A stretch of DNA of 25,000 nt, from assembly GCA_000320545.1 (NCBI GenBank), contig ADNK01002272.1, forward strand, positions 1 to 25,000, read 5' to 3'. Position numbers and translations under genes: made by a program. Every line of letters begins with the position of its first letter. The stretch's first letter is position 1. Shown here piece after piece: positions 1 through 10,113 of the stretch. The notes under the pieces are model-generated. The model made no database searches, had not been told where the DNA came from, and saw only the letters and a program-made list of their open reading frames with translations. The DNA comes from Bigelowiella natans CCMP2755 (lineage: Eukaryota > Cercozoa > Chlorarachniophyceae).

Positions 1-21
1 TAAGTAAATAATTAGTAGATA

Positions 22-22
<1 letters not shown>

Positions 23-60
<38 letters not shown>

Positions 61-66
61 TGTAAG

Positions 67-105
<39 letters not shown>
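23..105. repeat. (AT)n then (TG)n microsatellite
   Basis: An uninterrupted AT dinucleotide tract is followed after a short spacer by a TG tract. Both lie in the intron just upstream of the GOLD-domain exon that begins at 184, and they end about 80 bases before its acceptor. Confidence 0.95.
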
Positions 106-108
<3 letters not shown>

Positions 109-183
109 TTATACTTTTATACGCAGATATAATTACGATTCTGTCGAATAAAGTTACTAATTGTTGTATGCGAATCCCCCCAG

Positions 184-538
184 ACGCCTGGAGAGATCAA
201 GCTGGTCTTTGATAATACCTATAGCTATTTGACCTCAAAAACGGTAAGAGGCACTAATCACCTACATCGAACGAGTCGGTGGCACAAGAGGCTAGATTAG
301 GAAGGAAAAATTCGTCTGCTGCTTTTTATTGAATGCCAACATTTATGAGTGGTATTTGATATATGTTTGTGTTTGTGTATATGTGTGCGCGTATTAATTT
401 ATAAATAAATATTATGTTTTGTTTTGTGAATTTACGAAAAAGGTGCAATACCTTATAGCGCTGCATAATAACGCATCGGATGAGGATGGCTTTGGTGTGA
501 GCACACGCAAATCGACTACTGGCACCAAAAAGGAGTGA
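184..538 (+). CDS. GOLD-domain protein, last two exons (5' part off the window)
   Basis: Two exons, 184-243 and 443-538, join in phase 0 and end at TGA. The first acceptor is a C-run followed by CAG; its donor is GTAAGA. The first exon reads TPGEIKLVFDNTYSYLTSKT and the second starts VQYLIAL. The order PGE, then a hydrophobic-rich strand, FDNTYSYL, SKT and a final beta strand is the C-terminal signature of GOLD domains, as in p24/emp24 cargo receptors, Sec14-like proteins and ACBD3. These domains act in Golgi and secretory traffic, often by protein-protein contact. After the domain comes a hydrophilic tail of about 25 residues rich in D, S, T and K, with no membrane segment. A p24 protein would have a C-terminal transmembrane helix there, so a cytosolic Sec14-GOLD or ACBD3-like protein is more likely. 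The rest of the gene is beyond position 1, so the full architecture cannot be seen. Confidence 0.82.
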
Positions 539-572
539 TTCATGAGTCTGCATTAATACAAACAGTTAGAAT

Positions 573-578
573 AATAAA
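573..578 (+). promoter_or_regulatory. possible polyadenylation signal AATAAA
   Basis: An AATAAA hexamer lies 35 bases after the stop codon of the GOLD-domain gene, a suitable place for 3'-end formation. Whether this organism uses AATAAA is unknown, and the hexamer is absent close to several other stop codons here. Confidence 0.3.
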
Positions 579-817
579 ATAGTCACAGTTCGTAATACTC
601 ACCTGCTGTCTACAAAAAGGGTTAGCACGATCCGAACATGCAATTGTCAGATGGACTGCAATGCGTACCGTGTAGGAAATGCAGCGCACATGACATCGTG
701 CGCGTGTGTCCATTGAAATAAATACGATGTGCTTCATGTAGATGCTACGACGCCATCCATTTGTTTGGTCGACTATCACAGAAAAAAAAAATTAATCACT
801 AGATTCGTTACGCTACC

Positions 818-837
818 CTAGCTAGCTAGCTAGCTAG
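818..837. repeat. (CTAG)5 tract
   Basis: Five self-complementary CTAG units in a row, followed closely by a further GCTAGCATG-type palindrome. Similar tracts occur at 9279, 9747, 15415, 18855 and 18925, all outside the genes. Confidence 0.95.
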
Positions 838-2140
838 TGCCATGCTAGCATGTGCATGAGGCGATTGCCTTTTGCCGCAGCTCATCGATCCACAGGCATT
901 CTTTCAATGATGGTTTGTGCAATGAACATGTAGCAAAATGCAGATGGGCACTCCAATTAATCTAGATGAATTGCATGTCGCGATAGGTGCGTTCCACGCA
1001 CTCAGAACCAACTGGCCAAGACGAAAAGTCAAGTTGAGCGAAACGACTGAATTCCTTCCGTCGAGCACCAGAGCACCAAGGTTGACACTCTTGTTGAGTG
1101 TGCAAGGCGATCACGTGCAATCGCCGGATTACACGATTGTGAGACAGCTGAAAACTGGAAAAACGTGCACATCGCTTTCAACTTGTGGTCCCTGCCAGCC
1201 TGCGTGCAGGCCGTGCAATGCGCAAACACGTTCCAACTGTGTTGACAACGTGGATGCGCTGAACGTGCAGCTGTGAGAGCAGAGACGGAAGAGTTTCGAG
1301 GTGAACGCACCGTTGTCCACTGTCCACGCCCCTGGGGACCAACAACTTGCTGATTGCTTGGGTGGGTTCCAGGGTTGTTTGAGAAGGAGGTGCCAACTCA
1401 AGCTGGTAAGTTGCCCCCGCTGTGAGTGTTGTCACCTTTGAGGACGATGAGACTTCCTCCAGTCCTCCCTGACCCAGAAGAGTTCCTGCAGCTTCAAGAC
1501 CACCTGGACAAGCACAAAAACAAACACGAGGTGCTCAGTGATGGGACACTTGTCTGCACCGACAACGTCAAACGCACCCACGTCCCAAGACGCACCAGAG
1601 GACAGAGCCCTCCTTTTCACGGCTTGTGGACCTGCCTGCACACGCAGGGGAGTCACGTGCCAATGCTCTGTTGTGTCATCACTGCTGGTCCTGCAAGCTG
1701 AGTGGCATGTAAGCCTGCCTGCAGGGCTGTAGGTGTTCCAGCTTGAAGGCGGCAAGGGTCGCCACCAAGGAGTCCCAGGAGAGTCGCCACTCTGAGAAGG
1801 AGAGAGCGAAAAACTCCTTGCATGGACGTCGTGCAAGCAGTTGTGTGCAAGCAGCACGATGGTTGCCATTGCCTTGCGTTGGTGGACGTGGCGACAGGCA
1901 AGTGCTGGATTGAGAAAGTTCAAGAGTGCTGAGTGATCAAAGTCAACGTGGCCAAGAAGAACGAGGTGTCACAAACAAAGGCTCGCTAACTCTGGAACTG
2001 CTGCCGCACCTGGGAGTCCGAGCTTCAGGCTGTCCCCGACGAAGTCTTCCTGCGAACAAGGTCGACACCAAAGAAGTTGCACGTGGACGACGAAAGTTCC
2101 CTCCTGCAGCTGAAAACGCCTGGAAACAGCTGTTTTCATT

Positions 2141-2232
2141 GGTGCACGTTTGCGCCAATTGCCAAAGTGGCAATTTTGGATGATTTGGTGCACGTTTGCG
2201 CCAATTGCCAAAGAGGCAATTTTGATGGTTTT
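2141..2232. repeat. two-copy 46-bp tandem repeat, each with a small hairpin
   Basis: The unit beginning GGTGCACGTTTGCGCCAATT occurs at 2141 and again at 2187, an exact 46-base period. Each copy contains AATTGCC, a 5-base loop and GGCAATT. The loop differs between copies (AAAGT and AAAGA) while both stem arms are unchanged. No gene overlaps it. Confidence 0.9.
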
Positions 2233-3211
2233 TGTTGCGACCCCAACGCAGTTGGAAAAAAAAGTGACAAGTTCACTTTGAAGAGTGTGACTGGCCCTTG
2301 CGATTGCGCCCAACCTCAGCTAGCTCAGCTCCAACCGACATCTCCGGACCTGATTGCCGAGAAAACTCACACTTTGTGAAAACGTGCGCGTTTCACCAAG
2401 TTGTGGAAGTGTCAGTTTTCGTCAATGCGTTTGTTCAGAAGAAGCAGATGGTTCATGATGACTGCGTTGTGGCGCTCAGTTTGCACGCCACGGCTGGACA
2501 GGCAGAGCGACGTCCATTGTGTGCGTGACCCGCGACACACGATGTCCTGGGACGCCTCGCGGCATGTGTGACGCACGTGCCAGCACGGAACGTTCTGAGA
2601 ACGTGCAGTTCGCTGCTCTTGTGTTCTGGGAAAGTTCCTTCGTTCTTCCTCGGACTGGCCGCACTCTCGGACAAGTCCAGGAACTGTCACAGAACGTTCT
2701 GCACGACACAGTGTTCGTGCAGCACGACAAAGGCGTCGGAACGACGCACAGTGAAAACAATGCATGATTGCATTGCAGGTGAAAGCTTTCTCGGAGCCGC
2801 ACGCGCAACGCTGTGCCTGCTTGCATGCAAACACAACTCAAACAGACACACAACTCAAAAGACAACACACAACTCAAACACCACAACTGCAAACAACAGT
2901 CAAGTTTCATCAACGCTTTCACGAATCACGCTCAACCGCCTCTTGTTGACGCAGCAGCGATGCATGCGTGCACCCCAATGCCCGATTCAGCGCAGGACGA
3001 CAAAATCGTGGATCGCTGTCTCGACAGGCCCGGTGCAAAGCAGGCACGGGAACCTCCTGTCGGCAGGGCCACGTCTCTCAACTCGTCAGCTGAGAGCAAA
3101 TGCGTGCTCGGCACATCCCCATTGGCACACGCCGCTGACGAGGGCGATGTGCACTCCAGAGTGAGCGCGACAGCGTGCTCCAGCGCACAGCGTCAAACGT
3201 GATGATTGCAC

Positions 3212-3364
3212 AGCCATCAAAGGCCATGGAGCGTACCGAGTCAAAAGCACACATGTTGGGACATGTGTGGGCAAAAAGCACATGAACAGAGCATGTGTTG
3301 CAAAGAACATGTGTACCAAACTACACATGTTCGTACGTGCGTGCGCTGCGTAGCCATCAAAGGC
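3212..3364. repeat. hairpin cluster flanked by 13-bp direct repeats
   Basis: AGCCATCAAAGGC is at 3212-3224 and again at 3352-3364. Between the copies are two perfect inverted repeats built on ACATGT. One has 9-base arms at 3248-3256 and 3261-3269 with loop TGGG. The other has 11-base arms at 3305-3315 and 3322-3332 with loop CCAAAC. A further CATGTG word lies between them at about 3292. Confidence 0.85.
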
Positions 3365-3779
3365 TATAGATGATGTGCATGCAATGCAATGCGATCTAGC
3401 GATGCGAAATGCGCGCGCTCACGAAGCAAAACATCGGACATGCCAGCTTGGCGTGATGCCTCAGGCGGTGCTAGGACAAAATCCCATCAAACACTGCAAC
3501 TGCAGAAATCTTGGAACAGCACATCTGAAGGTCCCAACCATCATGCCTTGTTTCTGCCACTTTTGGAAATTCGCAGACAACTGTTGCGTGTTGATTTTGT
3601 TGTGAGCGCACATGATTTGTGTGTGTCTGAAGGAAATTGGAGAAGAACATTGGGATCTCTGCTAACCAAACAAAAAATGTGTGCTGAGTCCATCACAACG
3701 CCGTCCCTTGCTGCTGTTCTGACTACTTCTTCCCACAACTCTTGCCTCAATGATCTAGACCAAAAAAATGCTGAGTCCA

Positions 3780-4549
3780 TCATAAGACGGTTCCTTCGTA
3801 CCATTCTAATTTTTTCTTCTTGTTAGTAACGTTTGCGTTGTAGCTCTTGATCATTTCCTTCGCTGCGTTCTCTGCTTTGTCTATCATAATGTTGACGATT
3901 GAAGGTACGAAATGCATGAATGTGAGCTTGCTCTCGCAGATGAACGTTTCATCATCGATGGAAATCGTCGCGGAGAAAGGTTCAATACTTTCGACTACCA
4001 CTTCCAGCTTGGTCGAGGGTGAAATATTCATCATTGATTCCTTTCCGAGCACGACCTCAGAGGCTTTCCGCACATGCTTCGCGGCTTCGGCCATGTGAAT
4101 TTCAGGAGGGGCGACTAACACAGCAACCTTCTTACCGTTTGCGTTCGTGAGCTTGCTGTCGACCCCGACAAAGTACGTGGCGGATTTGGTATGATCCAAG
4201 TGGAGGTGGCCCTTGAAGTACCGCTTTGCTTGTTCTTGTTTGCTCACGCTCAAGATGTCACTTCTTCGGTACTCGAAAAACCTCTGCATGTTATTCAGCA
4301 TGTCGGAGAGGATTTGAAACTGTCCTTTGAGCGCTGTCGCGCGCTCAGTAAACCCGGCGTCGTCCCGCTTCTCTTTCATGGCGGCACCCAGCAGCAATGG
4401 ATACCTAGAGGTAGGAGATGGCATGAAGGAAGGAATGCAAATTCTAGCAAGATTCTGAACTAGCGGTGCTTGATAGCCATACTGTAACGTTAATGTTCGA
4501 TTCTAGAGCCCAGCTATAGTACGAAACTACAACGGTATACATCGTAGAT

Positions 4550-4604
<55 letters not shown>

Positions 4605-5310
4605 AATATATATTTGACACTGCCGATTAACTATGTGCTTAACAACGCATATACTTGAGGGCTCTCTGGAACTTCTTTATTCCAAGCGATTGAAAGAATG
4701 AATTGAGGAGATTGAAGTGGTGATTTGGATCTGTAGAAAGATCTTCCACTGGTTCTGGATCGACGGCAGATACCTCGTTAATTCCGCCGTTCTTAACCCA
4801 CAGATTTTTGATGTTATCCATAAAGGGGCTCATTGCCACCTGTGAGAGGAAAATGCGAAAGAGGTCCAATCTCAGGGATTCGAGAGTTCTCTCGAACATT
4901 GATAGCGCGTTTCCGTCCAGCTTATCCGCGTCCTCAAGATCGTATGACATGAGTTTGGCGTGGAATGCAGCATGCTCCTTGACAAATTGCTTCTGGCTCG
5001 TAAATGCGATGAGCAGGTTGAGAGCCTCATCCGAGATGGCGGAACGTTCAAGTTCTTTCAATGAAGAAAGTATATTTTCTGCATCGCTCATGGAAGCATA
5101 AAAATGCGCCTCCGTAGTAACCAGCTCTTTCATAACGTGGGACAACTTCCCCCCTCCTTGTTGCTGAAGGGAGCTCGCTCTCATAGACATGTTCAAGCCA
5201 TGGTCCACCTCGAGTTTCCCACGCCCCGAGCTCTCTTCTCCTTTATTGAATGCAACTGCTGACACCAGCAGAGCAGTGCAAACGTGCCAGGTCACAACCG
5301 CTTTGGACAT
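3780..5310 (-). CDS. DH-PH (RhoGEF-like) protein, two exons
   Basis: Exon 1 is 5310-4655 and exon 2 is 4404-3780; the intron is 4405-4654 (donor GTATAT, acceptor CTCTAG). The join splits an AAG codon and rebuilds FQRALKYPLLL, the most conserved DH-domain motif (canonical QRITRYPLLL), which strongly supports the splice. The product is 426 residues. An N-terminal stretch with a hydrophobic core (about 8-21) is followed by a DH domain from about residue 58 (HVMKELVTTEAHFY matches its first helix) to about 256, then a PH-like region to about 395 (YFKGHLHLD, alternating strands and a final helix). DH domains catalyse GDP release from Rho-family GTPases; the PH part usually positions them at membranes. 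The final PH helix lacks an obvious tryptophan. The apparent signal peptide would be odd for a cytosolic exchange factor. It may be a pyrimidine-rich acceptor region read as protein, or there may be a further upstream exon, so the start is uncertain. Confidence 0.82.
4553..4606. repeat. (AT)n/(TG)n microsatellite in the DH-PH gene intron
   Basis: An AT tract of about 40 bases runs into a short TG stretch. It lies wholly inside the single intron of the DH-PH gene. Confidence 0.95.
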
Positions 5311-5859
5311 CGTCCTGGGGGGGATCTTGTGTTTAAAAATTTTAAATAGTTACACCGAGCTGCTTTTTTGCAAACATGAAAGAGATTTCGTTGTCGCACT
5401 AGATTGTTGTCCGTGAATATGTATATTTTACAACAGAGTCCCGATTCAAGGTAAAAAGGAATTCTTTAGCTTATCATAGTTTGGAAACCCAGGCAAAACC
5501 CTGTTTCCGAAATTTAAAAAAAATCAGAGCGAACTCGCAAGAAATGTTATTTGTTTCTGTATTGCGACAATAAATATTGAGTAAATAGTTCGGATTTTGG
5601 GGCAGTTGGTGGTCAAGCTTGCGAGCTCGGAAATTTTGGATTGTCGACAAGATCTTTTAGAACAGATTTTACAAAATCGAATTTTGGAGTAATTTACAGG
5701 GTAATTTTGTCAATATCTTTGAAATATCTTTGTCGCATAATAAAATAAGCATTTGCTCGCAGACTTGAAATAAGGACCGAAGGTCCACCCTCCCCCCCCT
5801 ACCTATCACGGGTTTTCCAGCTTAACAGAGATGATGTATTTTAACCATTGATAGATATT
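5311..5859. other. intergenic, AT-rich spacer between divergent starts
   Basis: AT-rich DNA with stops in all frames and no long repeat. It would hold the promoter of the DH-PH gene. Just upstream of that gene's ATG, the sense strand reads a C-run followed by CAG, which resembles a 3' splice site, so an upstream 5' exon cannot be excluded. Confidence 0.4.
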
Positions 5860-6069
5860 ATGAGTCGGGGATTAGGAGTGCAACTCCTTGCTGTAGGATC
5901 TCTTACGATATGCACGATGGCCTTTCTTGGATCTCGACCCAGGTACGGTACCCCCCCCATGCACCCGTCTCTCTATTTACCTGAATATTATGAATGCCAA
6001 AGTTTGATCGACCAAACGTCTACCTTGACAACGTCACATGTAACAAATTCAAGGATAATGAAAGCCTAG
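5860..6069 (+). CDS. possible small membrane protein, 69 residues
   Basis: An ATG-initiated frame begins MSRGLGVQLLAVGSLTICTM, giving one likely membrane-spanning segment at residues 5-22. It continues with a proline- and tyrosine-containing stretch (MHPSLYLPEYYECQSLI) and ends at TAG. A second ATG frame, beginning MPKFDRPNVYLD, overlaps it in another register from 5994 to about 6166, so at least one of the two is spurious. No splice-supported partner exon was found. It may instead be 5' sequence of the gene that starts at 6296. I do not recognise a family. Confidence 0.3.
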   Translation: MSRGLGVQLLAVGSLTICTMAFLGSRPRYGTPPMHPSLYLPEYYECQSLIDQTSTLTTSHVTNSRIMKA

Positions 6070-6295
6070 CCCCCTCGAACGACATGTTTAGTTTTCTCAG
6101 TCACTCCATCGGCATAGCACAGCCCACTACCTTCTCATTCTTGCAAAAGCAGATCTGCTAACATTTGAACATCTCCACACCGAAATTTTCACATTGAGAC
6201 AGGCTACCACCTTATGAATCGCTCCTTTGTAATACCATATCAGCACGAGCGTCCTCGGGAGTCAACGAACAACGGCCTTCCGCGCCCCCGCTCAG

Positions 6296-7184
6296 ATGAG
6301 TGCTCGCTCCGCTCGTTTCGCCCAGCGCCAGCAGCTGCGAAATGCAGTGATTAAGAGATGGTGCACGGTAGCAGCAAACGAAGAGAAGACCCCGGCGGCA
6401 AAAGGCGCTGCTCCTGATTCCAAGCCCGAAGCAAACGTGCCCCCCCCTCCAGCAGCAAAGGTTCTCATGCTTCTTCGTATTCCTCCCTTTCCTAATATTA
6501 TCTCTTCCCCCTTACAATTTTATCTCCTTGGTTGTGCAACTTACTCACGTTGCGTTCGTCCGCATGTAGGAGGGCAACTACCGAACGCTGATGAAAGTTG
6601 AACTCCCAGAATTCATCCCCAGGCCTGATTTGATGACGCAGTTCCTCCGATGGGCTTATATCGAGGTAGATGAGGGGGGGGGGGGGGGGGGGAGGGGGGG
6701 GATGCGCGACGATCGATTATAATGCTGGCTGCTACGAGTGTATGGAATGCAAATGCTGCGTTAGGATGTAGGAGGAGGGAGATATGTGTATTTTTGGAAT
6801 TTTTTACCCATTCTCTTTTGGTTTTCAATTGTCTTTGGCAATAACTCTCCAGGTTGCTGAAAACAGTAAGGCAAACTTCGGTAGTTCTTCCGCCCCAATA
6901 CATTAACATAACACATAAACACACAGATACACACATATATGTAACTCTATACATAAATAAATATATATATATATATATATATATAAATTATGTTGTTTTC
7001 ACATTAGGAATCGATAACATCGACATCGAGCCGATCTATCTTGCACCCCATTGGGTAGAGCGGTACGGAGAGGACCCTAGCATGAAGGTGTTGTTCTTGA
7101 GCGATTACTCTGAATTTCCTTTTGAGCTGCAGATAGATCAACATGTGCATACACACACGCATATATTTATAATTGTTCGTAGGA

Positions 7185-7217
<33 letters not shown>

Positions 7218-7817
7218 TACATATTAAATTTATATGATCTTGTACCAATAAATTTTAGTATTTTCATAATATTTATACATGATGCGTGGCCAAACGCAAC
7301 AGAGACGCGCCTCCTCCCTGGCAGAGTTCTCACACATATATCTTTCCCCAAAATCAATACTTCTCGCAATGCCCTGGTTGCGAGAAAGCATCTGTGACAC
7401 CGCTGAGACTACTGCCTCCTGCCTTCTAGGTGGTGAACGGGTTCAAAGCGCAATTCGCTGAGGCGGAGCTCGAAGTTGTGATGGACGAAGAAGTCATTCT
7501 GGTAATTGATCGCTATGTTTGCGTTAAGTACGGCACGATGCGTGGTGGGGTTTCTGGTGCTACAGCTAACAGCGGCTAGAAGTCAGTGTTGTACTAACAG
7601 CTCAAGCGATGAGGCGTTGTCTTTACGGAAAGGATGCTGTTTGATTTTACAATTAGTTTCTTTTTAAAACAATTAGAATCTCTGTCTGCCTCCCCCCCCC
7701 CCTCTCTCTCTTTCTCTTACACTTGCCCTTCTGATTTCGGCATTACCTGCCTTTCTCATTTCTCATTTTTTAGTTTTAAACTAGAAAAGCTAATGCTTAT
7801 TGTGCTGTGTTTGTGAT

Positions 7818-7864
<47 letters not shown>

Positions 7865-8027
7865 AACAGGGTTATGACTATCTTGGAATGGATGAAAACG
7901 GTTTTCCAGAAAAACGAGGAGACTCGTTCGAGGTACAAATAAAAGTAGCAGTAGTATTAGTTGTAGTAATTGTAGTTAGTAGTAGTGATAGGAGATCTTG
8001 CGACAAAGTTTAGGGCTTTGGTACTGC

Positions 8028-8066
<39 letters not shown>

Positions 8067-8683
8067 TCTGTAAAGAGAGTGTTTGCTTGCTTTATATTTC
8101 TTCTCCATCTTGACTTAGAACTGGGTATAATTGGGTGTTTCCTGGTTTCGTCCAACCTCCACTTCCTAATCCATGATTGTAACTTGAAATACATCCCGCC
8201 CCGCCCCCTCCTCTCTTCCCTACACAAACCCTCGGCGGTCATTGCGCATAGATTCTTGGGAAATTCCTCGAAGTCCGTCGTGTTGGAACGAATCCAGTCT
8301 CGGAGAAAACAGCTAATGCTATCAGGTAGCAATACTTCGTGCTATGAATGCTAATCGCAACACGTATATATCTCTTCGTATTACCGTAAAACTACGCACA
8401 CGCACACGCACACGCACACACACACATAGAGAGCGAGAGAGAGGGAGATAATAACAGCATTCGTTACTACACTATTCAGGACGTTTGGCAAGCATCTAAA
8501 CACCGCATTCGACAAGTACGTAACAGTAACACAGCGGGGAGAGACCGGAGGGGCGAAGTAGAGAGAGCATTTGCATATCGAACGAGAGGCGAGCAATGCA
8601 TGTGCGACACATATGATGCGAAGGTGAAAGGAAGCAGAGCAATGGCGGTGGGGGTAGAACATTTTATTTTCCTTTAGGAATAA
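6296..8683 (+). CDS. predicted mitochondrial protein, eight exons, family not recognised
   Basis: Exons are 6296-6460, 6570-6665, 6853-6880, 7008-7087, 7430-7501, 7870-7932, 8480-8515 and 8678-8683. All junctions keep phase, giving 181 residues ending in TAA. The first 27 residues (MSARSARFAQRQQLRNAVIK onward) are rich in R, A, S and Q with no acid, typical of a mitochondrial presequence. A low-complexity A/P/K linker to about residue 55 follows. The rest is globular, with motifs FIPRPDLMTQFLRWAYIEVA, IDIEPIYLAPHWVERYG and GYDYLGMDENGFPEKRGDSF, and no membrane segment. Two donors are weak (GTTCTC after exon 1, GTGTTG after exon 4). Exon 4 could instead run to 7144, adding 19 codons without changing phase. 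The last exon supplies only one residue before the stop and is the least certain. A conserved small mitochondrial matrix or respiratory-complex-associated protein is plausible, but this is inference. Confidence 0.7.
6674..6701. repeat. poly-G tract next to a 5' splice site
   Basis: A run of 19 G, one A and eight more G. It starts 8 bases after the donor of exon 2 of the eight-exon gene and lies on its sense strand. Confidence 0.95.
6959..7217. repeat. (AT)n tracts at 6959-6986 and 7191-7217
   Basis: Two AT microsatellites in consecutive introns of the eight-exon gene, flanking its fourth exon. The second is preceded by a short CA-rich stretch from about 7148. Confidence 0.9.
7690..7860. repeat. 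C-run followed by (CT)n tract before a 3' splice site
   Basis: A poly-C run at about 7690-7702 passes into CT-rich DNA. A pure CT dinucleotide tract of about 35 bases then ends 9 bases before the acceptor of the exon at 7870. The tract itself probably serves as the polypyrimidine tract. Confidence 0.9.
8031..8426. repeat. (AT)n at 8031-8061 and (CA)n-type at 8395-8426
   Basis: Both microsatellites lie in the long intron (7933-8479) of the eight-exon gene. The second is an ACGCAC/CA array that runs into GA-rich sequence. Confidence 0.9.
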
Positions 8684-9278
8684 TCAACCCTGGCAACTGA
8701 TAAATATAAAAACAGTGCCCATTCGTAGACAAATATAGCTGGTCTTTGACTGATGATACGATAATGTGTGTCTTTACAGATATTATGCCTTTGGCTCCAT
8801 CTATTCCGACGATGCGACGTGATTAGATGTGTGTTCGCATGCACAATCTCGATGAGTTTAGCTGAACCATTTTGTAACTGTTGATTTCATCATGAAACAA
8901 ACTATTTGGGTAAACTACAATGTGTGCTGTCTCCGATGTGTCATCACTAGATCATTATATGTAGCAATAGTTCATCGTAGCAAATTGATTTTAGCTATGC
9001 ATGATGTGGTAGCATCTGAAAAACTCGAGGGCATGTCACTTTCGCGCATGTTTGCGAATCTCAATTTTGTTTATGCGCGCGATGCTGGCATGAATGCAGA
9101 CAATGTGCATGAACGCAAATTCAGATTGTGCAGCACTGTCCATGCCATGTTCTAGTGCTTGTTAGCATGGATGCATGAACGTGCGACATTCAGAATAACC
9201 GGTAGCAGAGTCAAAGAGCTAAAAGGTGTGAAGGTAGATCTAGAGATGCGCATGGTGCGAGCCCAAGAAGCTGCACAT

Positions 9279-9316
9279 GCTAGCTAGCTAGCTAGCTAGC
9301 ATGCACAGCTAGCATG
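9279..9316. repeat. (GCTA)n tract with flanking GCATGC palindromes
   Basis: Twenty-two bases of GCTA repeat are followed by ATGCACAGCTAGCATGCA. The whole stretch is close to self-complementary. Confidence 0.95.
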
Positions 9317-9746
9317 CACAAACAGGTCATAAATCTCTACATCTGCATGTGAGCTGTGCTAGCTCAAACACGCTCAGAACCATGAACAAGGCCACAAATC
9401 AGTTTGGTGCCATGCCAGCATGCCACAGCACTAGAGTGTGGACGACATTGTGAAGGCGGCTGTACAGCAACTTCCCAGCAAACCGAGCTAGCTAAAACTA
9501 GCGAAACAAAGAAATTTCGTACGGCTCTCCCACTCTTCAACACTTAGCTTGCTTGCTAGCTAGATAGCTCATCTCCCCACGTGCACAAAGTCATCACGAT
9601 AGTGCGAGCTACGGTTGATCATGTGACCATGTTGACGGCGTGTGGACGGACACATTCAAGTTGCTTCACTAACCACATTCAATGCGCGTCACTTTGGAGA
9701 CCATTAGACTCTCACTAGTTTTGCCACTAAATGCACCTGTAGTAGC

Positions 9747-9766
9747 CTAGCTAGCTAGCTAGCTAG
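9747..9766. repeat. (CTAG)5 tract
   Basis: A perfect CTAG array in the palindrome-rich intergenic block, the same unit as the tract at 818. Confidence 0.95.
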
Positions 9767-10113
9767 ACACATCATGCTCAAGATACACGTGGCAACGTTG
9801 CATGATGGTCGACAACATCGCGATGTTCTAGCGTTCGGGGGCTCATTTCACGTGGACAATGTGCACATTCAATGACATCAGAACATTGCACATCTAGACA
9901 TGCATTGCAAAAATGTGCGCCATGTTGCATGCATCACACCACATGAACACTCTAGCCGCTCTAGCGCTGCTCTGCAAAGCTACGTCAGAACGATGGCCCT
10001 AGCCGTCAATCCGCATAGCATTAGGATGACTATCAAGTAGTTTTAATGAGATCGTTGTGTAAATCCGTCTCATTTAGTCATGTCACTCTGTTTCATGGAA
10101 TGCTCTCATGTGT

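Larger units (their letters stand above)
539..3779. other. gene-poor intergenic block, palindrome-rich
   Basis: About 3.2 kb between two convergent genes. Open frames of 60 to 200 codons occur on both strands and overlap one another. None shows a motif I recognise, and they lack the splice-bordered pattern of the real genes. The DNA is rich in short palindromic words such as TGCA, ACGT, CATG and AACGTT. It contains a GCTA tract, a 46-bp tandem repeat and a hairpin cluster, listed separately. It could be decayed mobile-element DNA, but no terminal repeats or transposase motifs are evident. Confidence 0.5.

Noticed and set aside
938-3202. Many overlapping frames of 60-198 codons on both strands
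   Set aside because: They overlap in several registers, with cysteine- and histidine-rich low-information translations, no recognisable motif and no splice pattern. The GC content and palindromic words keep stops rare.
3389-3826. Plus-strand 145-codon frame overlapping the end of the DH-PH gene
   Set aside because: No motif, no splice support, and it partly lies antisense to a gene with clear homology.
5960-6010. MHPSLYLPEYYECQSLI resembles the start of Cmc2-type (Cx9C) mitochondrial proteins
   Set aside because: The match is only a few residues. No Cx9C pair follows in any joined frame, so the assignment cannot be supported.
7756-7938. Frames with RE repeats and similar (also at 21879, 24454 and 24558)
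   Set aside because: These are translations of CT/GA microsatellites inside introns.
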